Of a stretch of 64,000 nucleotides of DNA, positions 54,680-64,000 are shown piece after piece. The notes below the pieces were generated by a model. That model was not told where the DNA came from and did not search any database. It was given only the letters and a program-made list of their open reading frames with translations. This DNA comes from an uncultured bacterium (GTDB lineage: Bacteria; Planctomycetota; UBA1135; GCA-002686595): positions 1-64,000 of the forward strand of contig CALJGV010000008.1 in assembly GCA_938075305.1 (NCBI GenBank), written 5' to 3'. A program made the position numbers and the translations under genes. Within the stretch, counting starts at the first letter, position 1; every line of letters starts with the position of its first letter.

Positions 54680-55448
54680 GGCCCAGCGTCTGGTCTCGCT
54701 CTGTCCGAGCATGACCGAGACGCTCTTCGACATCGGGGCGGGTTCGCAGGTGGTCGGGGCGACGCGGTTCTGCGTCCGACCGGAGCAGATGGATGGCGTG
54801 GTGCGAATCGGCGGGACGAAGGACCCTCGCATCGAGCGGATCCTCGACCTGCGGCCGACCCTCGTACTCGCGAACCGCGAGGAGAATCGACTGGAGGACG
54901 TGGAGGCGCTGCGGTCCGCTGGCGTGGAGGTTCATGACTCCATGCCGCGGCGCGTGGATGAGGTCCCCGCGCTCATCAGGGACGTCGGCCAGCGGGTGGG
55001 CCGGGGCCGCGAGGCCGCCGCCGTCGCAGATCGGCTCGACGAGGGGATCCGCGAGGCGCGGGCCCGGAGACGTGCGATGGACCCCGTGTCGTTCCTGGTG
55101 CTCGTCTGGCGCCGCCCCTGGATCGCCGCCACGGCGGACACATTTCTGTCCAATCTTCTGGTCGAGGCGGGCGGCTCCAACGTTCTGGTGGGGGGAGGAG
55201 GCCGCTATCCAGAGGTCACCCCGGAGGAGGTCGCAACTCTGCGCCCCGAGCGCGTCCTCCTCCCCAGTGAGCCCTTCCCGTTCGCCCACCAACACGTGGG
55301 CGAACTTGCCCGCGCGACTCGCATGGATCCGCGGCGCTTCTTACCCTGCGACGGACAACTCCTGACCTGGCACGGGTCGAGGACTGTCATAGGCCTCCGC
55401 GCCGCCGCGCGCTGGATGGACCGTTCATCCCCCCAAGAAGAATCATGA
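54672..55448 (+). CDS. Helical-backbone metal receptor (BtuF-like substrate-binding fold) without signal peptide
   Basis: 258 residues from a GTG that lies within the end of the preceding gene. The first domain begins RLVSLCPSMTETLFDIGAG, a motif of cobalamin/siderophore-binding proteins (class III), and continues RILDLRPTLVLAN. The long connecting helix is RVGRGREAAAVADRLDEG. No signal sequence or lipobox is visible, so the protein is probably cytoplasmic, as in a known subgroup lacking the ABC transporter. Ends in an ATGA overlap with the DUF481 gene. Confidence 0.82.
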   Translation: MTEAQRLVSLCPSMTETLFDIGAGSQVVGATRFCVRPEQMDGVVRIGGTKDPRIERILDLRPTLVLANREENRLEDVEALRSAGVEVHDSMPRRVDEVPALIRDVGQRVGRGREAAAVADRLDEGIREARARRRAMDPVSFLVLVWRRPWIAATADTFLSNLLVEAGGSNVLVGGGGRYPEVTPEEVATLRPERVLLPSEPFPFAHQHVGELARATRMDPRRFLPCDGQLLTWHGSRTVIGLRAAARWMDRSSPQEES

Positions 55449-56257
55449 CGTCCGCGCGTCATCGTGTGGACACGATCGCAATGCTCGTCCTCCCCCTCAT
55501 CCTCGGCTCGACGCTCACGGCCTCGGCCGCTGCCATCCCCTCAAACCCGACGCCTGATCCGCTTGCGATCCCCGCGGTCTCGCAAGACGAGGTCGCTTCG
55601 GAGGACCTCGGTGTATGGCGTGGCGGCCTCGACGTGGGCCTCACCAAGAGCGAAGGCAACGCCAACAACTCGTCCTACGCCATCACCGGCAAGGCCGTCC
55701 GCGAGATGGGCTCCCACCGGTACACGGCAGAGGGCCTCTGGTACTACGCCACCCAGGACGACGCCCGCACCCAGCGTCGCGCCCTCGGCACGCTGAAGTA
55801 CGACAAGTTCGTCTCCGAGAAGACCTACCTCTACGCCAACGGCCTCGCGGAGACCAACGAGCAGGCCATGGTCGATCTCCGCTGGACCATCGGCGCCGGT
55901 ATCGGTGAGCAGTGGCGCGACGACGACCAGTGGCGCATCAGCACGGAGATCGGCGCCGGCTGGTTCGACGAGCGCTACGAGGACGGAGTCGATGAGGAGT
56001 TCCTCGTGGTCCGCGGCGCGTGGGAAGTCATGGCAGCGATCACCGAGACGCTGACCTTCGGGACCACCGGTGAGGTCTTCCCGAGCCTCGACGACAAGGA
56101 CGACATCTACGGGGTCGCCACCACGGACTTCTCCGCCGTGCTCTCCGAGTCGATGGTCGCCAAGCTCCAGTGGGTGCTCACCTACGACAACACCCCGCAG
56201 CCGGGTAACGAGCGGGCGGACAACATCTACCTGCTGACCGTCGGCTGGAAGTTCTGA
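55445..56257 (+). CDS. DUF481 outer-membrane beta-barrel protein
   Basis: 270 residues with a signal peptide (AMLVLPLILGSTLTASAAA). The barrel domain has the DUF481 pattern (WRGGLDVGLTKSEGNANNSSYAI, RALGTLKYDKFVSEKTYLYA, TIGAGIGEQW) and ends in aromatic WKF, as expected for an outer-membrane barrel. No lipobox, unlike the DUF481 protein at 13785. Coupled by ATGA to the metal-receptor gene; closes the plus-strand run with a strong hairpin. Confidence 0.87.
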   Translation: MTSARHRVDTIAMLVLPLILGSTLTASAAAIPSNPTPDPLAIPAVSQDEVASEDLGVWRGGLDVGLTKSEGNANNSSYAITGKAVREMGSHRYTAEGLWYYATQDDARTQRRALGTLKYDKFVSEKTYLYANGLAETNEQAMVDLRWTIGAGIGEQWRDDDQWRISTEIGAGWFDERYEDGVDEEFLVVRGAWEVMAAITETLTFGTTGEVFPSLDDKDDIYGVATTDFSAVLSESMVAKLQWVLTYDNTPQPGNERADNIYLLTVGWKF

Positions 56258-56277
56258 TCGGGAGGGCTCGTCCCTCC

Positions 56278-56327
56278 AACGAACCGGAGGCCGGTCGCGC
56301 ACGCGCGCGACCGGCCTCCGGTTCGTT
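56278..56327. terminator. Perfect 23-bp stem terminator between convergent genes
   Basis: AACGAACCGGAGGCCGGTCGCGC (56278-56300 shown by its ends AACGAACC and GTCGCGC) pairs with its exact complement at 56305-56327 around a 4-nt ACGC loop. It sits 20 bp after the DUF481 stop and 30 bp before the end of ispH on the other strand, so it can serve both. The T-run is short (GTT), and the stem is unusually long and GC-rich. Confidence 0.85.
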
Positions 56328-56357
56328 AAGGGAACCCTCCCCGCGGGGGCAGCAGGG

Positions 56358-57305
56358 TTAGAGCCCGTCGGGCATCTGGAAGACGACGGTCTCCCTCTCC
56401 CCGTCGAGCTCCCGGGTGCGGGTCACGCCCAGCTCACCGAGGCGTGCGAGGATCATCTGCACGAGCTCCTCCGGGGCGGACGCTCCCGCGGTGACGCCCA
56501 CGGTCCCCTTCCCAGCGACCCAGCCCGGCTGGACCTGTTCGGGGCGATCGACGAGGTAGGACGGGATGCCGCCGCGCTCGCCGAGCTCGCGCAGGCGGTT
56601 TGAGTTCGAGGAGTTCTCGGAGCCGACGACGATGAGGACGTCCACGTCCCCGATCATGTCCTTCACCGCGGTCTGGCGGTTCTGGGTGGCGTAGCAGATG
56701 TCCTTGAGGGCCGGCCCCTGGATCGAAGGGAAGCGGCTGAGGAGCGCGTCGATCACGTCCCGGGTGTCGTCCACGGAGAGCGTGGTCTGGGTGACGTAGG
56801 CGAGCTGCTCGGGGTCGGCGATCTCCAGCGCGGCCACCTCATCGGGGGTCGAGAGGACGTGGACCTTGCCCTTGATCCGGCCGCGGGTGCCCTCGACCTC
56901 GGGGTGGCCGGGATGCCCGACGAGGATGACCTCGCGGCCCTGGTCCTCATAGCGGATCGCCTGCCGGTGGACCTTGGTCACCAGCGGGCAGGTGGCGTCG
57001 ATCACCTCGAGCCGGCGACTCGCGGCCGCGTCGACGACGGCGTCAGAGACCCCGTGGGCACTGAAGACCGTGACGGCGCCTTCGGGGACCTCGTCCAGGG
57101 CCTTCACGAATCGCGCTCCGAGGGACCGCAGCCGCTCGAGCACGTGCTTGTTGTGGACGATCTCGTGGAGGACGAAGACGGGGGCGCCGTGCACCTCGAG
57201 GGCGCGCTCCACGATCTGGATCGCCCGGTCCACGCCGGCGCAGAAGCCCCTGGGGTTGGCGAGGACGACCTCCTCGCCCTCGCTGGCGGGGATGTCCTGG
57301 CTCAT
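56358..57305 (-). CDS. ispH: 4-hydroxy-3-methylbut-2-enyl diphosphate reductase
   Basis: Last enzyme of the MEP isoprenoid pathway; [4Fe-4S] protein producing IPP and DMAPP. 315 residues. NPRGFCAGVDRAIQIVE carries Cys ~22, VIDATCPLVTKVH the second cysteine and DICYATQNRQTAV the third. VGSENSSNSNRL and VGVTAGASAPEELV are substrate-binding motifs. The start shares one base with the ferredoxin stop (TGATG), so the ferredoxin may be its electron donor. Confidence 0.96.
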   Translation of the reverse strand: MSQDIPASEGEEVVLANPRGFCAGVDRAIQIVERALEVHGAPVFVLHEIVHNKHVLERLRSLGARFVKALDEVPEGAVTVFSAHGVSDAVVDAAASRRLEVIDATCPLVTKVHRQAIRYEDQGREVILVGHPGHPEVEGTRGRIKGKVHVLSTPDEVAALEIADPEQLAYVTQTTLSVDDTRDVIDALLSRFPSIQGPALKDICYATQNRQTAVKDMIGDVDVLIVVGSENSSNSNRLRELGERGGIPSYLVDRPEQVQPGWVAGKGTVGVTAGASAPEELVQMILARLGELGVTRTRELDGERETVVFQMPDGL

Positions 57306-57712
57306 CAGTGGATCTCTCGGGCGTGGTTGCGGTTCCAGCCAGGGATCTCCACGACGACGTCAGCCGCGCCGCTGGGCACCGCCTGGCAGGCGAGCCTCGA
57401 GGTCAGCTCGACACCGGGGGCCTCGTCGAGCATGTCCTCCTCGGACTCCGACGCCTCGGGGATCGACTCGAAGCCCTCACGCACGATCACGTGGCAGGTC
57501 GAGCAGGCGCAGACGCCGCCGCAGGCGTGGTCGATCTCGATGCCGTGACCGTCTGCGATGTCGAGGATGGAGCCGGGGCGCCCCTCCCTCGAGAGGGGGA
57601 GCGCCGCGGGATCCACGGAGACCTTCTTGCCCATGGGCATGAAGGTGACGGAGTAGCTCGCGTCAGGGAGCGGGGTCTCGACCTGCTCCTGGTAGGGGTT
57701 GATGCCGCCCAT
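57305..57712 (-). CDS. [2Fe-2S] ferredoxin
   Basis: 135 residues. Adrenodoxin/Isc-type ferredoxin with CGGVCACSTCHV (a C-x4/5-C-x2-C cluster at about 64-73) and the last ligand in RLACQA. SILDIADGHGIEIDHACGG is the usual lead-in. It has an extra ~25 residues at the N-terminus. It is coupled by TGATG to ispH and lies 59 bp after the helicase gene. Confidence 0.93.
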   Translation of the reverse strand: MGGINPYQEQVETPLPDASYSVTFMPMGKKVSVDPAALPLSREGRPGSILDIADGHGIEIDHACGGVCACSTCHVIVREGFESIPEASESEEDMLDEAPGVELTSRLACQAVPSGAADVVVEIPGWNRNHAREIH

Positions 57713-57721
57713 GTCCTAATG

Positions 57722-57747
57722 GGGCAGCCCGTGGTTTGGGACTGCCC
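57722..57747 (-). other. Hairpin between helicase and ferredoxin genes
   Basis: GGGCAGCCC (57722-57730) pairs with GGGACTGCCC (57738-57747) with one bulged base and a 7-nt loop. There is no T-run, so termination after the helicase gene is only possible; it could also be a leader structure for ferredoxin-ispH. Confidence 0.3.
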
Positions 57748-57771
57748 GCTGCTCTCGTTTCGTTCTTGGGG

Positions 57772-59841
<2,070 letters not shown>

Positions 59842-60374
59842 TCGTTGGTTGTCGATTGGAGTCCCGCGTCGGCGGGTGGGCAGCTGTGTCCCGTGGGCAT
59901 GGTTCGCCCCGGGTTGCCCGGCGTCGCTCTGTCTGAAGGACGGGTGTCGTCCCGGCGCGCGTTGAGGGAGGGCCGCTTTGGTCTCGCAGGGCCATCCTTG
60001 TCATCCGCAGAAGTGCGGTGGGGGTGCGTCGTCGACGGTTTCGTTCTCGTTCCGTCGAGGGCCGCTCGCGCCGGAGCTTCGCTTTTCTGGTGGGGAGGGT
60101 AAGCCCTTGAAGGCCCCCAGCCCTCCCTCGGGATCGAGATTCTCGGCCGATTCCTTGAGCGATAACCGAGGCTGCACGCATTCGGGGGCCTCCGTCGCAG
60201 CGCTCCGCTCGAATCGGCCTCGGGCGGGCTCGAACGACCCGGCCTCTTCCCATGGCAGCCGTGACGGCAGGTCCACGGGGGTTAGACTCCCGTCCCACCG
60301 CCACGCGGCGCGTCGGACCCCGCCCGCGGGTCGGCCGCCCGCCGCGGGCCACCTCGCACCCAGGAGCTTCCGCC
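59842..60374. promoter_or_regulatory. 533-bp non-coding region between divergent helicase and exonuclease genes
   Basis: I see no convincing gene. It must hold the promoters of the helicase (minus) and exonuclease III (plus) genes. A short CCGCA-GAAG-TGCGG hairpin lies at 60005-60018 and TAGACT at about 60285-60290. Helicases of this type often have long regulated 5' leaders, so a leader RNA on the minus strand is possible. The exonuclease side ends with CAGGAG at 60361-60366, 8 nt before the GTG start. Confidence 0.45.
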
Positions 60375-61139
60375 GTGGATATCGTCAGCTGGAACGTCAA
60401 CTCACTCCGGGCCCGCATGCCCCGTGTCCTCGAGTTTCTCGAGCGTGCAGACCCGGACGTGGTCTGCCTCCAGGAGACCAAAGTGGTGGACGAACTCTTC
60501 CCCCGGGAGACGCTGGAGGAGGCCGGCTACCACGTGGCCTTCCATGGCCAGAAGACCTACAACGGCGTGGCGATCCTCTCCAAGACGCCCATCGAGCAGG
60601 TGGTCATGGGGATCCCGGGGACGGAGCACCCCGAGGCACGGGTGATCGCCGCCGTCGTCGAGGACGTGATGCTCCTGGACCTCTACGTCGTCAACGGGAA
60701 GGAGGTCGGCTGTGACAAGTACGACTACAAGCTCGAGTGGATGAAGGACGTCGCCACGTACGTCCGTGAGCAGTTCCCGATGGACGAAAAGGTGGTGGTG
60801 ACCGGGGACTTCAACGTGACCTTCGATGACCGCGACGTGTACGACCCCGAGAAGTGGCGGGACCGGATCCTCTGCAGCAAGCCCGAGCGAGACGCCCTGG
60901 CCGAGATCATGGCCCCCGGGCTCCAGGACGGGCTCCGGAAGCACAACGACGAGGCCGGTGTCTACACCTGGTGGGACTTCCGTACGTTCGGTTTCAAGCG
61001 GGGGAACGGTCTCCGGATCGACCACTTCCTGCTCTCTCCACCGGCCTATGACGCCTGCACGGGGGTGACGGTGGACCTGGAGGCTCGGGGCGGTGAGAAG
61101 CCGAGCGACCACGCGCCGGTGATCTGCACGATCGCTTGA
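60375..61139 (+). CDS. xth: Exodeoxyribonuclease III
   Basis: AP endonuclease/3'-5' exonuclease in base excision repair. 254 residues from GTG. VDIVSWNVNSLRARMP, CLQETKV, GVAILSKTP, VVTGDFNVTFDDRDVYD, LRIDHFLLS and SDHAPVIC hold the metal and catalytic residues. The GTG at 60375 starts right at the conserved N-terminal strand and has CAGGAG 8 nt upstream, so longer in-frame starts (for example 60252) are rejected. A 7-bp GC hairpin follows the stop. Confidence 0.95.
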   Translation: MDIVSWNVNSLRARMPRVLEFLERADPDVVCLQETKVVDELFPRETLEEAGYHVAFHGQKTYNGVAILSKTPIEQVVMGIPGTEHPEARVIAAVVEDVMLLDLYVVNGKEVGCDKYDYKLEWMKDVATYVREQFPMDEKVVVTGDFNVTFDDRDVYDPEKWRDRILCSKPERDALAEIMAPGLQDGLRKHNDEAGVYTWWDFRTFGFKRGNGLRIDHFLLSPPAYDACTGVTVDLEARGGEKPSDHAPVICTIA

Positions 61140-61157
61140 GCCGCCGCGGGGGCGGCT
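61139..61157 (+). terminator. Short hairpin after exonuclease III
   Basis: AGCCGCC-GCGGG-GGCGGCT is a perfect 7-bp stem starting in the stop codon. No T-run follows, so it is at best a weak or Rho-assisted terminator. Confidence 0.3.
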
Positions 61158-61298
61158 GGGGCACGCAGCCGAGGCCCCCCGGGATCGCTCCAGGGAGGCT
61201 TCTTCTCCGTCTGCGGGAAGGATCCTGTCAGCCCCGCATATGCTCACGGGCCACGCTTGCCGATACTCCGAGCAGCGGCCCGACGGTCGCAGCACCCC

Positions 61299-62909
61299 AT
61301 GTCCGACGTTCGAGACCTCCCCTTCGACCAGTTCCAGCGCTATGAGCTGGTGCGGGCGCTCCTTGAGAGCGTGAGGGTCGACGGCCAGCGGCTCCGAATC
61401 CTGGACGTGGGGGGGCGCACCGCGCTCCTGCGGGAGTTCCTTCCCTCCGACCGGATCGAGCTGGTCGACGTCGTCCCCTCGAGGGTCGAGGGGTTGGTGC
61501 TTGGGAGCGGCGCCCAGCTGCCCTTCCAGGACGGCGTCTTCGACGCGGTCTGCGCCTTCGATACGCTCGAGCACGTGCCGCCGCCGCTCCGGGATGACTT
61601 CGTCAGGGAGTGCGCCAGGGTCTCCGGCCGCTACGTCATCCTCGCCGGCCCCTACGACTCACCGCGGGTCGCCGAGGCGGAGGAGGCGCTCCTGGACTTC
61701 CTGCGAGCGCGGCTCGACTGGGAGCACCAGTACCTGCTCGAGCACCGCGTGAACGGGCTGCCGTCCATGCCCGCCGCGCTCGAGATCTTGGAGGGGGCCG
61801 GGGCGCGCACGGCCACGGTGGGGCACGGAGAGCTTGGGCGCTGGCTCGCGCTCATGTGCGTGGAGCTCTACATCGAGCACGAGACGCTGCTCAAGGACTT
61901 CGCGCCGCAGCTCTATCGCTTCTACAACGACTACCTGTTCCCCTTCGACCACGGGGGGGAGGTGTACCGGCACGCCGTCATCGCGGCCTTCGGCGACGCG
62001 CCCATGCCCAGCGCGGACGCCGTCCTCGGCGCCACGCCGTCGTCGCTCAACGCAGCGGACGGGGCCCTCGTGGAGGCGGGCCGGGAGCTGCTCCGCTACG
62101 ACAGCCTCCGCGACACCTACCTGCCGGAGATGGAGCGGCTGCACGGGGTCGTAGCGTCGATCGAGAAGGATCTCGAGGGGCACCGGAGCGAAGCCAAGGA
62201 CATGGCCACGGATCTCGCCGGGCACGCGGAGACGGTGGAGGCGCTGCGTGTGGAGAGCGAGACCAGCCGGCGTGATGCCGAGGTTGAGCGCGTCGCGTTC
62301 GCGGCGGAGCGCGCGGAGGTCCAGGAGGTGCTGGCCCACAAGGACGAGCGGATCGGCGCATTGACCGCTGACCTCGAGGGGCACCGCCTCAAGCTCGGTG
62401 AGCTGGAGCGGCTGCGCGCGCTGGAGCTCGGGGAGCTCGAGGTCCGTGGGGCGCGCCTGGAGGAGGTCAATCGGGAGCTCACCGCGCAGAACGAGATCGT
62501 CCGTCGGGCCCACGAGCAGCTCGAGGGGACGGTCCGGCGCATCGAGGAGTTTGTCGATCGGGAGGCTCGGGCGCGCGGGGCCGTCCGGCTCGCCGATGAC
62601 TGCGCCGATACCCTCAGGGAGCGTCTGGAGCGAGCCAAGGGGCGAGAGCTCTCCCTCGAGGAGGAGATCGAGATCATCATCGGGGCCAGAGACCTTCGGC
62701 TCGCCGAGCGGAACCAGGCCCGAGCGGAGGCGGCGCAGGTGGGGGCAGCGCTCTCAGAGGCGAGGGCCACGATCCAACAGCTGGAGGGAGACCTCGCCGA
62801 GGCGGACGCCGAGCGCGAGATGCTCCGCGAGGAGTCCCAGCGGCTCTGGAACCGCCTCGGTCGGTCAGTCGTCCTCCGATGGCTCACGGGCGCGCGCAAG
62901 CTGAGCTGA
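61299..62909 (+). CDS. SAM-dependent methyltransferase with C-terminal coiled coil
   Basis: 536 residues. The N-terminal ~200 residues are a class I methyltransferase (RILDVGGRTALLREFLP, IELVDVVPS, FDAVCAFDTLEHVPPPLRDDF). After a linker region (EVYRHAVIAAF), residues ~280-515 form a long charged coiled coil (heptads such as LERLRALELGELEVRGARLEEV). The end is RLWNRLGRSVVLRWLTGARK. This plan is seen in enzymes of surface-glycan clusters, including those that control chain length. The Wzt-like ABC ATPase lies opposite. The acceptor is unknown. Confidence 0.83.
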   Translation: MSDVRDLPFDQFQRYELVRALLESVRVDGQRLRILDVGGRTALLREFLPSDRIELVDVVPSRVEGLVLGSGAQLPFQDGVFDAVCAFDTLEHVPPPLRDDFVRECARVSGRYVILAGPYDSPRVAEAEEALLDFLRARLDWEHQYLLEHRVNGLPSMPAALEILEGAGARTATVGHGELGRWLALMCVELYIEHETLLKDFAPQLYRFYNDYLFPFDHGGEVYRHAVIAAFGDAPMPSADAVLGATPSSLNAADGALVEAGRELLRYDSLRDTYLPEMERLHGVVASIEKDLEGHRSEAKDMATDLAGHAETVEALRVESETSRRDAEVERVAFAAERAEVQEVLAHKDERIGALTADLEGHRLKLGELERLRALELGELEVRGARLEEVNRELTAQNEIVRRAHEQLEGTVRRIEEFVDREARARGAVRLADDCADTLRERLERAKGRELSLEEEIEIIIGARDLRLAERNQARAEAAQVGAALSEARATIQQLEGDLAEADAEREMLREESQRLWNRLGRSVVLRWLTGARKLS

Positions 62910-62950
62910 GGGCCTTGGGGCCCGGTCCCCATCTCCGCCTGCCGGGCCGG

Positions 62951-64000
62951 TCAGTCCCGGGAGACCCTGGGTTCGGCTCCGTCCATGGCCACCGACCACT
63001 CCGTCGGTAGGAAGAGCAGGCCGTGCTGGAGGTGGTTGGCGTCGTGGACCTCGAACGTCGCCGCGTGCTCGCGGTGGTCGATGGGGGTGGGGGCAGCCTT
63101 GTCGTGGTCGTAGACGAAGACCGTGAGGTAGTACCCGCCCTGCAGGAGCGGGAGGCTCTCGAAGGCCATCTCCACGTGTCCCTTCGCGCCAGCCTTGACG
63201 TCACCGAGCTCGATGGGCTCGTTGCGCCAGAGGTGGTTGCTGCCGTTGACGTACGTCCCGTCGGAGCGGTAGACGCCGAGGCCGAAGACCGGCTCGTGGC
63301 AGTCCGCCGTGGCCTCGAACTCGATCCTCACGCGGAAGGGTGAGCCAGGCTGGAAGACGTTGGTGGGCGGGCCGTCTCCGCTGAAGAGCTCCACCTTGCC
63401 CGTGCGAATCTCGCCGGAGCCCCACCTGGGGTAGGCGTCGAGCTGGCGATTGATGGCCGACATCCGCTCATTGCCCCGGGCGTGGGCGCGCTTGAGATAC
63501 TCGTCCGCGACCTCCTCCGCCGTGCCTTGCTCGAGGACGCGGCCCTCGTGCATCAGAACGACGTGCTTACACATGGACTTCACCGAGCCCATATCGTGGG
63601 AGACGAAGAGCGTGGTCTTGCCCTGCTCCTGGAACTCGTTCAGCCGGTTGATGCACTTGCCCTTGAAGTGCTCGTCGCCCACCGAGAGGGCCTCGTCGAT
63701 GATGAGGATCTCCGGATCGACGGTGGTGGCGACCGAGAAGCCGAGGCGCACGTGCATCCCGGAGCTGTAGGTCTTGACCGGCCGATCGATGAACTCTCCC
63801 AGCTCGGAGAACTCGACGATGGCGTTGAAGCGCTCCTCGGTCTCCTCCTCGGTCATCCCGAGGATCGAGCAGTTGAGGCGAATGTTCTCGCGGCCAGAGA
63901 ACTCGGGATGGAAGCCCGCGCCCAGTTCGAGCAGCGAGGCGATCCGTCCGCGAGTGAGGATCTCGCCGCTGGTGGGCTGGGTGATCCCGGTCAGGAGCTT
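62951..64000 (-). CDS. ABC transporter ATPase with Wzt-like C-terminal domain (partial)
   Basis: Energises export of O-antigen-type polysaccharide or teichoic acid. The gene continues beyond the window: 349 residues plus stop are visible, beginning just after the Walker A lysine (KLLTGITQPTSGEI). Present are the Q-loop area (GFHPEFSGRENI), signature YSSGMHVRLGF, Walker B ILIIDEALSVGDEHF and FVSHD. Residues after ~215 form an extra beta-sandwich domain (VELFSGDG...FRVRIEFEA...GLGVYRSDGTYV), as in Wzt, which binds the glycan end. The membrane partner should lie beyond 64000. Confidence 0.92.
   Translation of the reverse strand, partial: KLLTGITQPTSGEILTRGRIASLLELGAGFHPEFSGRENIRLNCSILGMTEEETEERFNAIVEFSELGEFIDRPVKTYSSGMHVRLGFSVATTVDPEILIIDEALSVGDEHFKGKCINRLNEFQEQGKTTLFVSHDMGSVKSMCKHVVLMHEGRVLEQGTAEEVADEYLKRAHARGNERMSAINRQLDAYPRWGSGEIRTGKVELFSGDGPPTNVFQPGSPFRVRIEFEATADCHEPVFGLGVYRSDGTYVNGSNHLWRNEPIELGDVKAGAKGHVEMAFESLPLLQGGYYLTVFVYDHDKAAPTPIDHREHAATFEVHDANHLQHGLLFLPTEWSVAMDGAEPRVSRD

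Noticed and set aside
60252-60374. Longer exonuclease III start
   Set aside because: The conserved N-terminal strand begins at the GTG at 60375, which has a well placed CAGGAG; the upstream segment is arginine/proline-rich.

Overview
The window is a gene-dense, high-GC stretch (close to 70 percent G+C by eye) of an ordinary bacterial chromosome. I recognise no rRNA or tRNA gene, CRISPR array, insertion sequence, integrase or phage gene. A sulfatase lipoprotein, DUF1080 and DUF481 proteins, c-type cytochromes, an ECF sigma factor, MoxR/DUF58/transglutaminase genes and a Wzt-like exporter together point to a Gram-negative, aerobic, free-living bacterium. Planctomycetota (a high-GC, non-Pirellula lineage) is my best guess; Myxococcota is the alternative. 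This is inference from gene content only.

Layout. 0-7 kb: arylsulfatase, NadE, an Rsm22-like methyltransferase and a PhoD phosphatase. 7-13 kb: HD protein, pentaheme cytochrome, alkaline-phosphatase-superfamily enzyme, Rieske protein, an XRE regulator/lipoprotein pair, MutM and an EF-P with an EfpL-type loop. 13.8-17.2 kb: a four-gene minus-strand operon (unknown protein, DinB-like protein, cytochrome c, DUF481 protein). 17-27.5 kb: YhhQ-type queuosine-precursor transporter, SlyD-like isomerase, arginine decarboxylase, leucyl aminopeptidase, DUF1080 protein, PDE1-like metallo-hydrolase and a 1033-aa kinase/M23/aminotransferase fusion. 27.7-31.6 kb: moxR-DUF58-transglutaminase operon. 31.7-40.4 kb: a minus-strand block with a DUF3592 protein, a two-protein histidine-kinase module, a HAMP-like membrane protein, a HEAT-repeat protein, a PilX-like protein and two prepilins. 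40.6-43.4 kb: a methyltransferase/phosphotransferase fusion and a nitrilase-family amidase. 43.5-48.6 kb: ECF sigma factor, single-pass membrane protein, TPR-CHAT protein and a secreted protein of unknown function. 49-56.3 kb: fatty acid beta-oxidation genes followed by a coupled metallo-hydrolase/metal-receptor/DUF481 set, closed by a perfect 23-bp hairpin. 56.3-64 kb: IspH, ferredoxin, a DEAD-box helicase with a long charged tail, exonuclease III, a coiled-coil methyltransferase and a Wzt-like ABC ATPase cut by the window end.

Gene organisation. Translational coupling is common: ATGA, GTGA, TTGA or TGATG overlaps occur at 7291, 11795, 14934, 16067, 22129, 28683, 33528, 37386, 39864, 46775, 55445 and 57305. 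Several first genes have no Shine-Dalgarno sequence but carry a TANNNT hexamer 6-7 nt before the start codon, which suggests leaderless transcripts.

Most interesting points: the sigma factor/membrane protein/CHAT locus, a receiver-kinase protein with threonine where the phospho-accepting histidine should be, the EfpL-like loop in the EF-P gene, and the two multidomain kinase fusions.
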